Shown here in pieces: positions 22,932 to 31,374 of a DNA stretch of 64,000 nt; positions within the stretch are counted from its first letter, which is position 1, and every line of letters starts with the position of its first letter. The position numbers and the translations under genes were made by a program. The notes beneath the pieces are model-generated. The model made no database searches and was not told the DNA's origin. It worked only from the letters and a program-made list of their open reading frames with translations. Source of the DNA: JBBBNV01 sp037137075 (lineage in GTDB: Bacteria; Bacillota; Bacilli; Paenibacillales; NBRC-103111); contig NZ_JBBBNV010000006.1 in NCBI RefSeq assembly GCF_037137075.1, positions 62,001 through 126,000 of the forward strand. Direction: 5' to 3'.

Positions 22932-23978
22932 ATGAAAAAGCTTTGGACAAATTTACTGGTTTGTGCACTAATTACATCTCTTCTTGCCTCATGCGGCAAG
23001 CCTGCCGACTTGGCTGCGGCTCCGGACAGCCCGGATGCGCCTGTCAAGAAAACGGATACCGCGTCAAGCGCTGCGGACAGGGAAGCGGATACCGCAAAAT
23101 ATAATTCGTACATCGAAATCAGCAACTATATGCTGGGCAACCTGAATGACATTATGGTCGCGTATACGAAGGAATTCGGCATGGAGGACGAATTGAAACC
23201 GAGAAAAAACTTCAGCGGCTACAACACTTTGCCGATTATGCAATCTCATAAGGATGCCGTGGACAAGGCGCTCGCTTATACAACCAAGGAGCCGTCCTAC
23301 GGCGCGGCCGATGAGTCGGCCAAGGTCATTATTCCAAAGATGCAGCTGTTTATGAACACGCTTGTCGATGTAGCGGCCTATTATCAGTCCAAGGCGTATG
23401 TGGACGATAATTTTGCAAAAGGCAAGGAGCTGCACAAGCAGGTCATCACCCAGTACATGGATTATGCCGTAAGCGCGGACCCGTTCTTCGCAGATTTTGA
23501 AGCCATCACGGTGAAGAAGGATGAGGAGGATTTGGCTATGCTGAAGAAGGAAGATTACCTGATCCGCTACCATGCCAAGAGCATGGTGATGCGGGCCAAG
23601 GACATTCAGCAGGCGTTCTCCGAGGCGGAGATTGGGGACGATAACATCTTGGACTATGACGTCAATGCGTATAAGGAGAAGTATGCGCTGCTGACCGAGG
23701 ACATTGCCAAATTCCTGGAATATACACAGGACGATGCCCGGAAGAAGAAGGAAGGCGTGACGATGCTGCTTCCTGCGTACACCTCCAGCATTGAGGGGGT
23801 AAAGGTCACGGCGACGGACATATTGCAAATTTTGGAGACGAAGGATATCACAATCAATTCCGAAACCAAAGGCAAGGTGAGGACCGGGGGAGGAAATGCG
23901 ATCGTAAGCAGGTTTGACACCAAGGTGTCCGCCTTGATTAGGTCCTACAATATCTTTAACCAGACGGGGTCGTTCTAG
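22932..23978 (+). CDS. DUF3829 lipoprotein, first of a tandem pair
   Basis: The 348-residue protein has a lipoprotein signal (LWTNLLVCALITSLLASCG, lipobox LLASC with Cys20). The mature part is long and mostly helical, with charged repeats typical of the DUF3829/YiiG family: KYNSYIEISNYMLGNLNDIMVAYTKEFG, YYQSKAYVDDNFAKGKELHKQVI. The function of the family is unknown. The next gene starts 2 nt later and encodes a paralogue sharing the segment SYVDDDFAKGKELHRS, so the pair arose by duplication. Both should sit on the outer face of the membrane. Confidence 0.75.
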   Translation: MKKLWTNLLVCALITSLLASCGKPADLAAAPDSPDAPVKKTDTASSAADREADTAKYNSYIEISNYMLGNLNDIMVAYTKEFGMEDELKPRKNFSGYNTLPIMQSHKDAVDKALAYTTKEPSYGAADESAKVIIPKMQLFMNTLVDVAAYYQSKAYVDDNFAKGKELHKQVITQYMDYAVSADPFFADFEAITVKKDEEDLAMLKKEDYLIRYHAKSMVMRAKDIQQAFSEAEIGDDNILDYDVNAYKEKYALLTEDIAKFLEYTQDDARKKKEGVTMLLPAYTSSIEGVKVTATDILQILETKDITINSETKGKVRTGGGNAIVSRFDTKVSALIRSYNIFNQTGSF

Positions 23979-23979
23979 G

Positions 23980-25023
23980 ATGAAACGGTTGAAGTCATGG
24001 CTGCGTGCCTGCTCTCTTCTGCTCATCATCAGCTTTTTGTGCGCGGGATTGGCGTCTTGCGTAAGCCCGAAGCTGCAAAAGGCGATTCCAATGACGGACA
24101 ACGAGCAGCTGCTCCGGCAAAAGATAGGCGCTTATACGGCGTTAGCGGTCTTTATGAAGGGGAAGCAGAACGATTTGCTGGAGTATTATTTCCTTCATTT
24201 CGGCGCGGCGGAGCCACTCGCTGTGGACAGCAAATCGTCCAAGCTTATGACCGGGATTTTCCTTGAGTTTAAAAACAAAAAGGAAATCGATCCGTATTTC
24301 GGCTACGCCGACAAGCAGCCGGCGCTGGACGAAGCGGACCGCACGCTGAAGGAGCTGTATCCGAAGTGGAATGAGCTGATGACCAGCATCATCGAAGCGG
24401 ATTCCTACTATAAAATGAAATCGTATGTGGATGATGATTTCGCGAAGGGCAAGGAGCTGCACCGGAGCATACTGGCCTTGCGGGCGGAGGTCAAGCCTTT
24501 GACAGACTCGTTTCTGGCACAGTTCGGCACCCTGCTGGCTGAGCAGAGGACGGCAGAGCTGAATGATTTCAAGTCCAAGAACCTGCTTGTTACCTACTAT
24601 GCGCTGAACACGATTGTGGCTGCGCGGGAGGTGGAAGCGGAGCTGAACAGACAGGGGCTGACGTACCGGAATGTAACGGATTTGGATACGGTGGAGTTTC
24701 AAGGCAAGTATGAGGTGCTTGTGGAGAGCGCCGGTCAATTTCTCGCGTATTCAAAGGACGCGGAGCGGCTGAAGCAGGAAGCGCTGGACTACAATGTGAG
24801 CTCCATGGATATTTTCCGGGCGAGGGTGGTCAATCTGAAGGCGGCTGCCACTGACATTCTGATGAAGGCGAAGCAGGAATCAGCGAAGGAGCGCCAGAGG
24901 CCGGCCCAGGTTACGCCGGGGATGTACAAGTCGGGCATGCCGGAGCATTTCTCCAAGCTGCTTGGTGAAACCGAGCTCCAGTATATGCAGAGCATTGACC
25001 AGCGGTATCAAGTCGACAAGTAA
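23980..25023 (+). CDS. DUF3829 lipoprotein, second of a tandem pair
   Basis: The 347-residue protein has a lipoprotein signal (LLLIISFLCAGLASCVSP, lipobox GLASC). The mature part shows the same helical layout as its neighbour, including YYKMKSYVDDDFAKGKELHRSILAL at the matching position. Overall identity looks modest outside this segment, so the duplication is old. It is read as one operon with the preceding gene. The stop codon itself is the first base group of a 15-bp tandem repeat that continues downstream. Confidence 0.75.
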   Translation: MKRLKSWLRACSLLLIISFLCAGLASCVSPKLQKAIPMTDNEQLLRQKIGAYTALAVFMKGKQNDLLEYYFLHFGAAEPLAVDSKSSKLMTGIFLEFKNKKEIDPYFGYADKQPALDEADRTLKELYPKWNELMTSIIEADSYYKMKSYVDDDFAKGKELHRSILALRAEVKPLTDSFLAQFGTLLAEQRTAELNDFKSKNLLVTYYALNTIVAAREVEAELNRQGLTYRNVTDLDTVEFQGKYEVLVESAGQFLAYSKDAERLKQEALDYNVSSMDIFRARVVNLKAAATDILMKAKQESAKERQRPAQVTPGMYKSGMPEHFSKLLGETELQYMQSIDQRYQVDK

Positions 25024-25106
25024 TCAAACAAAAGTAATCAAACAAAAAGTAATCAAACAAAAAGTAATCAAACAAAAAGTAATAAACAAAAAGTAATCAA
25101 ACAAAC
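25020..25106. repeat. 15-bp tandem repeat (six units)
   Basis: The unit GTAATCAAACAAAAA recurs with starts at 25020, 25034, 25049, 25064, 25079 and 25093, so spacing is 14-15 nt. The first unit contains the stop codon of the second lipoprotein. On the minus strand the array reads T-rich and lies just downstream of the palindrome at 25108-25153. Confidence 0.88.
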
Positions 25107-25107
25107 A

Positions 25108-25153
25108 AAGCCAGCCTTTGGCTTCACCACGTGGTGAAGCCAAAGGCTGGCTT
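25108..25153. terminator. 46-nt perfect palindrome, bidirectional terminator
   Basis: Two 23-nt arms (5' arm begins AAGCCAGCCTTTGGCTTCAC) meet with no unpaired centre at 25130/25131. It lies between convergent genes. For the minus-strand ldh transcript it is followed by the T-rich complement of the tandem repeat, as expected for a terminator. The plus-strand side has only CTTCTTT. Confidence 0.8.
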
Positions 25154-25211
25154 CTTTAATGGACATTCATTTCACAGACGTACCTCGTCGGTAAGTCCCG
25201 CTTACCGGCAA

Positions 25212-26126
25212 TTACTCCGAGATCGATTGAATCAGGTCCTTCAGCTTGTTTGCAGAGCGGTGCAGCAGCTCCTTTTCCTGCTCGGACAGCTGGATATCCA
25301 GCACCTGCCGGACGCCCTGCCGGTCCACAATGCAAGGCACGCCGAGATACACATCGGATACGCCGTGATAGTTATCGAGCAGGGTCGATACGCACAGCAC
25401 GGCGGATTCGTTCCTGAGAATGGCCGTGACGATGCGGTCAAGCGCCAGGGCGATTGCATAGTAGGTCGCGCCTTTGGCTTCGATAATCTGATAAGCGGCA
25501 TCGCGGGTGTTGGTAAAAATTTCGTTCTTCGCTTCTTCACTGAGCGTAATCTCTGAACCGGCCACGTTAGCCAGACTCCACACCGGCAGCTCGGAATCGC
25601 CGTGCTCCCCGATGATGTGCGCGTGCACGCTGCGCGGGTCGAGATCCAGCTCCTCGCCAATCAGATAACGGAAGCGGGCGCTGTCCAGCAGGGTGCCGGA
25701 GCCGATGACCCGGTTGACCGGCCAGTTCGATTTTTTCAAGGAGAAGTAGCTCATAATATCGACCGGATTGGTGGCGAGAAGCAGAATTCCGTCTTCGTTA
25801 TATTTCAATACCTCTGAAATAATGCTTTCATAGATAGCAACATTGCGCTTCAGCAGGTTGACACGGGTCTCACCCGGCTTCTGGGCGGCTCCGGCGGTTA
25901 TGATGATGATATCCGCATCGCGGCAGTCCTCGTACGTGCCGGCCCAAACCTTGGTGCCGCCGATAAACGGCAGGCCGTGATTCATATCAAGCGCATCCCC
26001 GACTGCTTTTGCATGGTTGGCATCGATAAGGACGAGCTCATCCATTCTGCCCCGCAGCAGGAGCGTATAAGCGGTAGTGGAGCCAACGGCGCCAACGCCG
26101 ATAATGACGATTCTTGTTTTTTTCAT
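25212..26126 (-). CDS. ldh: L-lactate dehydrogenase
   Basis: The 304-residue NAD-dependent enzyme converts pyruvate to L-lactate. A Rossmann motif (IVIIGVGAVGSTTAY, about 6-20) and a NAD-specific acidic residue (LVLIDANHAKA) are present. The loop arginines lie in GETRVNLLKRN (about 85-95), the ATNPVD segment near 118-123, and the catalytic histidine is H175 in IGEHGDSELP. Substrate arginine and the lactate-type Q in AAQKPGETR point to lactate, not malate. The start ATG overlaps the stop of the upstream channel gene by 4 nt, so both are translated from one mRNA. A strong palindromic terminator follows. Confidence 0.93.
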   Translation of the reverse strand: MKKTRIVIIGVGAVGSTTAYTLLLRGRMDELVLIDANHAKAVGDALDMNHGLPFIGGTKVWAGTYEDCRDADIIIITAGAAQKPGETRVNLLKRNVAIYESIISEVLKYNEDGILLLATNPVDIMSYFSLKKSNWPVNRVIGSGTLLDSARFRYLIGEELDLDPRSVHAHIIGEHGDSELPVWSLANVAGSEITLSEEAKNEIFTNTRDAAYQIIEAKGATYYAIALALDRIVTAILRNESAVLCVSTLLDNYHGVSDVYLGVPCIVDRQGVRQVLDIQLSEQEKELLHRSANKLKDLIQSISE

Positions 26127-26911
26127 TTGGAAATCTCCTCTTCAAACGGTTTGTTAACGAAATAATACATAAAGCCCATCAGCAGCGCCCCGCCTGCAAG
26201 GTTTCCAAGCGTTACGGGCACCATATTATGAAGCAAATTGGCGACCGACATGGCCGGAGGATGCTCCAGGACCAGCGCGATGGCGAACGTGCACATATTG
26301 GCGATGCTGTGCTCATAGCCCGAAATAAAGAAGCAGAATACAAACAGCATCATTGTAAACAGCTTGGGCCCGTCTCCTTGCAGCCCCATCGGGATAAAGA
26401 AGGCCAGGCATACGAGCCAGTTACACAACAGCGCGCGGAAAAACAGCTCCAGTACCGGCGCCTCCAGCTTTTTGTCGACGACACTCAGCAGAAAGCCGTT
26501 GACACTCGGGTCCTTGAACAGTCCCGTCGTCCAAATCAGGAAGGCGAAGAAGAGCGCGCCAATCAGGTTGCCCGCATAGCTCATCAGCCACAGCTTGATC
26601 ACTTCGCCCCAGCGCAGCTTCTTCCTCAGCGCAGCAAATGTGTAGTAGAACGTATTGCCGGTGAATAAGTCGCCGCCTCCGTAAGCGATCAGGATAATCG
26701 CGCCGCCGAAGGTAAGCGCGGCCATCGGGTACGTAAGGGGCGAATGCTCCAAATAAAAGAAGCTTCCCGTTTTGAAGGCCACAATGACCCCGAACCCGAT
26801 AAACATACTGGCCAGCATCGCACGCAGGAGGTAGCGCACTTTACTCGCTTGAAACACGCGATGCTTTTTTAAAGCCAGCTTCTCGACTTGTTGTAATGGA
26901 ACGTGTTCCAT
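26123..26911 (-). CDS. Formate/nitrite transporter (FNT) family channel
   Basis: The 262-residue membrane protein is of the FocA/NirC/FNT family with six transmembrane segments. LTYPMAALTFGGAIILIAYGGGDLFTGNTFY is the first hallmark (L-F-T-G-N loop), and NWLVCLAFFIPMGLQGDGPKLFTMMLFVFCFFISGYEHSIANMC carries the second (GYEHSIANM, pore region). FNT proteins move formate, nitrite, hydrosulfide or lactate with protons. Overlap with ldh suggests lactate as cargo (inference; Plasmodium FNT is a known lactate transporter). I prefer the start at 26911, with AAAGGAG upstream, over the ATG at 26947. A TGTGA-N6-TCACA site lies at 26976. Confidence 0.88.
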   Translation of the reverse strand: MEHVPLQQVEKLALKKHRVFQASKVRYLLRAMLASMFIGFGVIVAFKTGSFFYLEHSPLTYPMAALTFGGAIILIAYGGGDLFTGNTFYYTFAALRKKLRWGEVIKLWLMSYAGNLIGALFFAFLIWTTGLFKDPSVNGFLLSVVDKKLEAPVLELFFRALLCNWLVCLAFFIPMGLQGDGPKLFTMMLFVFCFFISGYEHSIANMCTFAIALVLEHPPAMSVANLLHNMVPVTLGNLAGGALLMGFMYYFVNKPFEEEISK

Positions 26912-26975
26912 CCCGCATGAACGCTCCTTTCTGGTAGACATAGCCATACTTTAACATGGTTAGGATCGGATGTTC

Positions 26976-26991
26976 TGTGACAAATATCACA
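26976..26991. promoter_or_regulatory. TGTGA-N6-TCACA operator (Rex or Fnr type)
   Basis: TGTGA-CAAATA-TCACA is a perfect inverted repeat upstream of the channel-ldh pair. This core is shared by the Bacillus Fnr site (TGTGA-N6-TCACA) and by Rex boxes (TTGTGAA-N4-TTCACAA). Both regulators control lactate fermentation genes in response to oxygen or NADH. The sequence alone does not decide between activation and repression. Confidence 0.7.
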
Positions 26992-27056
26992 CACCGGCAA
27001 GGCTCGAAGGCCTTTAACTAAATTTGATATTTTTTTGACCAAAAAGTGAAAATTAT

Positions 27057-27085
27057 TTGAACAAATTCATATCCTATAGTATACT
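27057..27085 (+). promoter_or_regulatory. SigA-type promoter
   Basis: TTGAAC (27057-27062), a 17-nt spacer and TATACT (27080-27085) lie 43 nt upstream of the small membrane protein start. Confidence 0.65.
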
Positions 27086-27127
27086 GAAATCAAAGAAAGC
27101 ACTTTCACACAGTTTGGAGTGATTACA

Positions 27128-27388
27128 ATGGCGACAAAAACTGCATCATCTTCAGAAGTTACCCCGGACGCACGGGATGTAGGTCGTCTGGTTAAGCTGA
27201 TGACCGCAGCGGCGTGGTTTTTCCTGGGCCTCGGCATCGCACTTAGCCTGTATAGCATTGAACATTTTAGTGAAGAGAACACTGCGCTTATGGTCGGGCT
27301 CGGATTTATGGTAGGCAGTGTCTTCATTTACGTTATTCGTACGGCGATTCATTTGGTTCATTCACGGGCGGAATCAGAGAACGAATAG
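27128..27388 (+). CDS. Small two-helix membrane protein
   Basis: The 86-residue protein has two transmembrane helices (about 24-44, MTAAAWFFLGLGIALSLYSI, and 53-76, ALMVGLGFMVGSVFIYVIRTAI) joined by a short acidic loop; the N-terminus is Ser/Thr-rich. The ATG at 27128 follows TTTGGAGTG; an upstream GTG would add three residues. It has its own promoter (27057) and a strong terminator (27433), so it is a monocistronic gene placed between the fermentation and quinol oxidase genes. No family is recognised. Confidence 0.7.
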   Translation: MATKTASSSEVTPDARDVGRLVKLMTAAAWFFLGLGIALSLYSIEHFSEENTALMVGLGFMVGSVFIYVIRTAIHLVHSRAESENE

Positions 27389-27432
27389 GCGTTGCGAACG
27401 AGTTTCTACCTATTATAATGGGTGACTCGCGG

Positions 27433-27480
27433 AGCCCCCCCGCTTTTAGCCATCTGGCTAAAGGCGGGGGGCTTTCTTTG
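27433..27480 (+). terminator. Rho-independent terminator
   Basis: The long GC-rich stem AGCCCCCCCGC with GGCGGGGGGCT, continued by TTTAGCC/GGCTAAA around an ATCT loop, is followed by TTCTTTG. Confidence 0.88.
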
Positions 27481-27664
27481 TAATCGTTTCAAGATATGGC
27501 GGCGCGGTGACAAAATTTTTTCAAAAGTAAGGCGATACTTTGACGTATTTGTAAACACAGGAGAGAAGTTCGCTCATATCTGTTATGGTATATGTAGCAA
27601 AGAACAATTTTGATTTTGGCAGGCGGATGAATGAACGCTTTCGCACGAATGGGGAGGATCGCCA

Positions 27665-28630
27665 ATGCAGAAACCGAAACAAGTTTTTCGGGTCGCAATA
27701 CCGGTTTTGTTTATGTTCATGATCTTGCTTTTGTCTGGCTGTAGCAGCGATTTGATGGTCATGGACCCGAAAGGGCCTATCGGACAAAGCCAGAAGGATT
27801 TAATTATTATTTCGTCCGTGTTATGCGGCATTATTCTGGTGCCGGTGCTTGCCTTGACCGCCTACATCGTATGGCGTTACCGGGATGTGCCGAACAACAG
27901 CGCCAGCTACCAGCCTAACTGGTCCCACAGTACGAAGATGGAAGTAGTCTGGTGGGGCATACCGATTGTCATTATCATTATTTTGGCGGCGATAACAGCG
28001 AAGTATACGTTTGCTTTAGAGCCCTCCAAGCCGATTGAGTCGACCAAGAAGGCCATTACGATTCAGGCGACCTCGCTCGACTGGAAATGGCTGTTTACTT
28101 ATCCGGAGCAGGGAATTGCTACGGTCAATACATTGCAAATTCCAGAGGATGTTCCGATTCGTTTTGAATTGACATCGGATGCGCCGATGAACTCGTTCTG
28201 GATTCCGCAGCTTGGCGGCCAGATGTACACGATGTCCGGCATGGCAATGACTTTGTATTTACAAGCGGATGAGCAGGGCGTATACTACGGCTCTGGAGCG
28301 AACTTCAGCGGCGAGCATTTCGCCCAAATGAAATTCGATGTGAAGGTAACCTCGCAAAGTGAGTTTGATAACTGGGCTGCGGGCATTAAGAAATCCGCCT
28401 CCGCGCTCACGATTGACAAATATAATGCCTTGGCGAAGCCTGGCACATCCGACATTCAGTACTTCTCTTCCTTCCCGGAAGGCTTATTCCAAAAAATTGT
28501 GACCAAGTACGCTGTCAATGTGCATAATCACACCGGCGAAAGGGAAGGACAAGGCGCGGGAGCACAGCGAACCGGGATTGAGCCTGCAGGCAAGCAGGCG
28601 CCTGCGGCTGCACCGCAGTCCAGGCCCTGA
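27665..28630 (+). CDS. qoxA: Menaquinol oxidase subunit II
   Basis: The 321-residue lipoprotein-type subunit has a signal with lipobox LLSGC (about 21-25), two transmembrane helices (about 42-62 and 86-105) and a periplasmic-side cupredoxin domain (about 120-250). The CuA ligand set of cytochrome c oxidases is missing: the region reads YYGSGANFSGEHFAQMKF with no cysteines. The enzyme must therefore take electrons from quinol. A Pro/Ala/Gln-rich tail of about 35 residues follows. The start has GGGGAGGATCGCC before it. It is the first gene of qoxABCD; 158 nt separate it from qoxB, more than between the other subunits. Confidence 0.9.
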   Translation: MQKPKQVFRVAIPVLFMFMILLLSGCSSDLMVMDPKGPIGQSQKDLIIISSVLCGIILVPVLALTAYIVWRYRDVPNNSASYQPNWSHSTKMEVVWWGIPIVIIIILAAITAKYTFALEPSKPIESTKKAITIQATSLDWKWLFTYPEQGIATVNTLQIPEDVPIRFELTSDAPMNSFWIPQLGGQMYTMSGMAMTLYLQADEQGVYYGSGANFSGEHFAQMKFDVKVTSQSEFDNWAAGIKKSASALTIDKYNALAKPGTSDIQYFSSFPEGLFQKIVTKYAVNVHNHTGEREGQGAGAQRTGIEPAGKQAPAAAPQSRP

Positions 28631-28788
28631 CGCAGGGGATGAAGAACGGTAAAGAACGCCTTTGGCGGCAAAGGAAATCAAGGACCCGATCAGCGTGAGC
28701 GGGCGGGTCTAGATTCCAGAGCCGCGGGCAGCTTGCTTTACCCTGCTTTCAGGATGAGGCATTAAAACAGTCGAAAGGAAGTCTGATC

Positions 28789-30759
28789 ATGCTGGATCAA
28801 ATCAAACAATTCGCCTCGGAATTTTTCGTAACAGGCGATCCGCTGATTTTGGGCGCGCAGGTTAGTATCGCCATTGCGATGGTAGCTATCGTATTCGTGC
28901 TCTTCTACTTCAAGAAATGGGGCTGGCTCTGGCGTGAATGGCTGACTACTGTTGACCATAAGCGGGTCGGTATTATGTACATCCTCTGCTCCATTCTGAT
29001 GCTGTTCCGCGGCGGTGTTGACGCGCTGCTGATGCGGGTTCAGCTGGCCGTTCCGGATGCGCAGTTTTTGCATGCGGAGCACTATAATCAGATTTTTACA
29101 ACGCACGGCGTAATTATGATTTTATTTATGGCGATGCCGCTGATGTTCGGCTTGTTCAACATTGCCGTACCGCTCCAAATCGGGGCGCGCGACGTTGCTT
29201 ATCCGTTCCTGAATGCACTTAGCTTCTGGCTGTTCTTCTGGGGCGCGATGCTGTTTAACGTTTCCTTCGTAATCGGGGGTTCGCCGGATGCCGGCTGGCT
29301 CTCTTATCCGCCGCTTTCGGAGCTGTCGCACAGCCCGGGTGTCGGACAAAACTTCTATATTTGGGGCATTCAGATTTCCGGTATCGGGAGTCTGGCGACC
29401 GGGATTAACTTTATCGTGACCATTCTGAAAATGCGTGCGCCGGGCATGAAGCTGATGAAAATGCCGATGTTTACCTGGTCCGTATTGTCCAGCTGCATTA
29501 TCATTATTTTCGCATTCCCGATTTTGACGGTTACTTTGGCCTTGCTGTTCTTTGACCGTTTCATGGGGGCCCATTTCTTCACGCTGGACGGCGGGGGCAA
29601 CCCGATGATGTACATCAACCTGATTTGGATGTGGGGTCACCCGGAGGTGTACATCGTTATTTTGCCGGCCTTCGGTATTTTTTCCGATATCGTATCGACC
29701 TTTTCCAAGAAAAGATTGTTCGGTTACGGCTCGATGGTGTTCGCCATGCTGATTATTAGCGTGCTTTCCTTCTTCACATGGGTGCATCACTTCTTCACCA
29801 TGGGATCGGGCGCAAGCGTCAATACCTTCTTTGCGATTACAACGATGGCGATAGCTATTCCGACCGGGGTCAAAATCTTTAACTGGCTGTTTACAATGTT
29901 CCGCGGCCGTATCCGGTTTACAACACCGATGATGTGGACCGTCTCCTTTATTCCCTGCTTCGTAATCGGGGGGATGACCGGGGTGCTGCTATCGGTAGCT
30001 CCGGCTGACTTCCAGTTCCATAACAGCTACTTCCTGATTGCGCACTTCCATCAGGTATTGATTGGCGGCGTAGTCTTCGGTTACTTCGCAGGCTTGTACT
30101 ACTGGTGGCCGAAAATGTTCGGCTTCAAGCTTAACGAGCATCTGGGCAAATGGGCCTTCTGGTTCTGGAATATCGGGTTCTACGTGTGCTTCATGCCGCA
30201 GTACTTCCTGGGCCTGGACGGAATGACCCGCCGGATGGTTACGTACAGCTGGGATCGCGGCTGGGAGCCGCTGAACATGCTGTCCACAGTGGGCGGCTTC
30301 CTCATGGGGATTGCCTTCCTGTTCCAAGTGTGGCAAATTGCATACAGCATTAAGTATCATGAGAAAGATGTAACCGGCGATGCATGGGATGGACGTACGC
30401 TGGAGTGGTCGATTCCTTCGCCTGCGCCGCTGTACAACTTCGCAACGCTTCCGCAAGGCAGTGAGCTGGATGACTGGTGGGAGACGAAGCAGAAGCGGGC
30501 AAAAGGCATCAAGGAGCCCGAGCAGAAGCTCGAGCCGATTCATATGCCGAAAAATTCAGGCATTCCATTTATTAAATCCGCTCTGTGGTTCTTCGTCGGC
30601 TTCGGGTTTGTATGGAACTGGATGTGGATGGCGATTCCGGCCCTGATCGGGGTAGCGATTTGTATGATTGTGCGCTCCTTTACCTATAATGACGACTACT
30701 ACATCCCTGTGGATGAAATTAAACGCACAGAAGCGAAGCTGAGGGGGGCGAACGGCTAA
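28789..30759 (+). CDS. qoxB: Menaquinol oxidase subunit I (heme-copper)
   Basis: The 656-residue catalytic subunit of an aa3-600-type quinol oxidase reduces O2 and pumps protons. Fifteen or so membrane segments are present. The ligands are visible: the low-spin heme histidine in TTHGVIMILF, the CuB His-Tyr pair in MWGHPEVYIVILP, the CuB histidines in FTWVHHFFTMG, and the heme pair in YFLIAHFHQVLIGG. The C-terminal extension with a further helix is typical of quinol oxidases. The ribosome site is AAAGGAAG. The stop TAA overlaps the ATG of qoxC (TAATG). Confidence 0.95.
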   Translation: MLDQIKQFASEFFVTGDPLILGAQVSIAIAMVAIVFVLFYFKKWGWLWREWLTTVDHKRVGIMYILCSILMLFRGGVDALLMRVQLAVPDAQFLHAEHYNQIFTTHGVIMILFMAMPLMFGLFNIAVPLQIGARDVAYPFLNALSFWLFFWGAMLFNVSFVIGGSPDAGWLSYPPLSELSHSPGVGQNFYIWGIQISGIGSLATGINFIVTILKMRAPGMKLMKMPMFTWSVLSSCIIIIFAFPILTVTLALLFFDRFMGAHFFTLDGGGNPMMYINLIWMWGHPEVYIVILPAFGIFSDIVSTFSKKRLFGYGSMVFAMLIISVLSFFTWVHHFFTMGSGASVNTFFAITTMAIAIPTGVKIFNWLFTMFRGRIRFTTPMMWTVSFIPCFVIGGMTGVLLSVAPADFQFHNSYFLIAHFHQVLIGGVVFGYFAGLYYWWPKMFGFKLNEHLGKWAFWFWNIGFYVCFMPQYFLGLDGMTRRMVTYSWDRGWEPLNMLSTVGGFLMGIAFLFQVWQIAYSIKYHEKDVTGDAWDGRTLEWSIPSPAPLYNFATLPQGSELDDWWETKQKRAKGIKEPEQKLEPIHMPKNSGIPFIKSALWFFVGFGFVWNWMWMAIPALIGVAICMIVRSFTYNDDYYIPVDEIKRTEAKLRGANG

Positions 30760-31373
30760 TGGCACAGGCAGCTCATTCCCAACACGGGGCTCACGGGCAT
30801 GATGATCATCATCATGATCATGAATCGCTGAAGACGTTCGGATTCTGGATTTTCCTAATTACGGACTGCATTTTGTTCGGGACCTTATTTGCCACTTATA
30901 TCGTTCTGCATGGCAACACCAACGGCGGCCCGACGCCAAAAGAATTGTTTGAAATGAAGGGTATTATCGCGGAGACGTTCATCTTGCTGACGAGCAGCTT
31001 CACCAGCGGCCTCGCAGTGCTGGCGATGAACAAGGGGAGCAAGAAGGGGCTTATCGGCTGGCTGGCTGTGACTGCACTGCTGGGCGCGTCCTTTATTGGC
31101 CTGGAGGTAACCGAATTTGTGAATATGGTGCATGAGGGCGCAACCATCAGCACTAGCGCGTTCCTCTCTTCATTCTTCGTCCTGGTCGGCACGCACGGCT
31201 TGCACGTCTCTGTCGGTCTGGTCTGGATGGTTGGCCTGATGCTGCAGCTCAGCAAGCACGGCATTACGCCGGTCACCCGGCGCAAGGTCAACGTCATCAG
31301 CTTGTACTGGCATTTCCTGGACGTAGTATGGATTTTCGTTCTGACGATTGTTTATTTGATGGGGGTGATGTAA
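30759..31373 (+). CDS. qoxC: Menaquinol oxidase subunit III
   Basis: The 204-residue membrane subunit has five transmembrane helices of the COX3 family: FWIFLITDCILFGTLFATYIV, TFILLTSSFTSGLAVLAM, LFV-like glutamate in IGLEVTEF, HGLHVSVGLVWM and YWHFLDVVWIFVLTIVYL. The N-terminus is unusually histidine-rich (SQHGAHGHDDHHHDHE), ahead of the first helix on the cytoplasmic side. Start and stop are tightly linked to the neighbouring qox genes (overlap with qoxB, one nt before qoxD). Confidence 0.92.
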   Translation: MAQAAHSQHGAHGHDDHHHDHESLKTFGFWIFLITDCILFGTLFATYIVLHGNTNGGPTPKELFEMKGIIAETFILLTSSFTSGLAVLAMNKGSKKGLIGWLAVTALLGASFIGLEVTEFVNMVHEGATISTSAFLSSFFVLVGTHGLHVSVGLVWMVGLMLQLSKHGITPVTRRKVNVISLYWHFLDVVWIFVLTIVYLMGVM

Positions 31374-31374
31374 G

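Noticed and set aside
25020..25106. Possible CRISPR array
   Set aside because: The 15-bp units are directly adjacent, without spacers, and no cas gene is present. The same holds for the 14-bp repeat at 49034.
27632..27645. Catabolite-responsive element upstream of qoxA
   Set aside because: CGAAAGCGTTCATT has about three mismatches to the consensus, too many to call.
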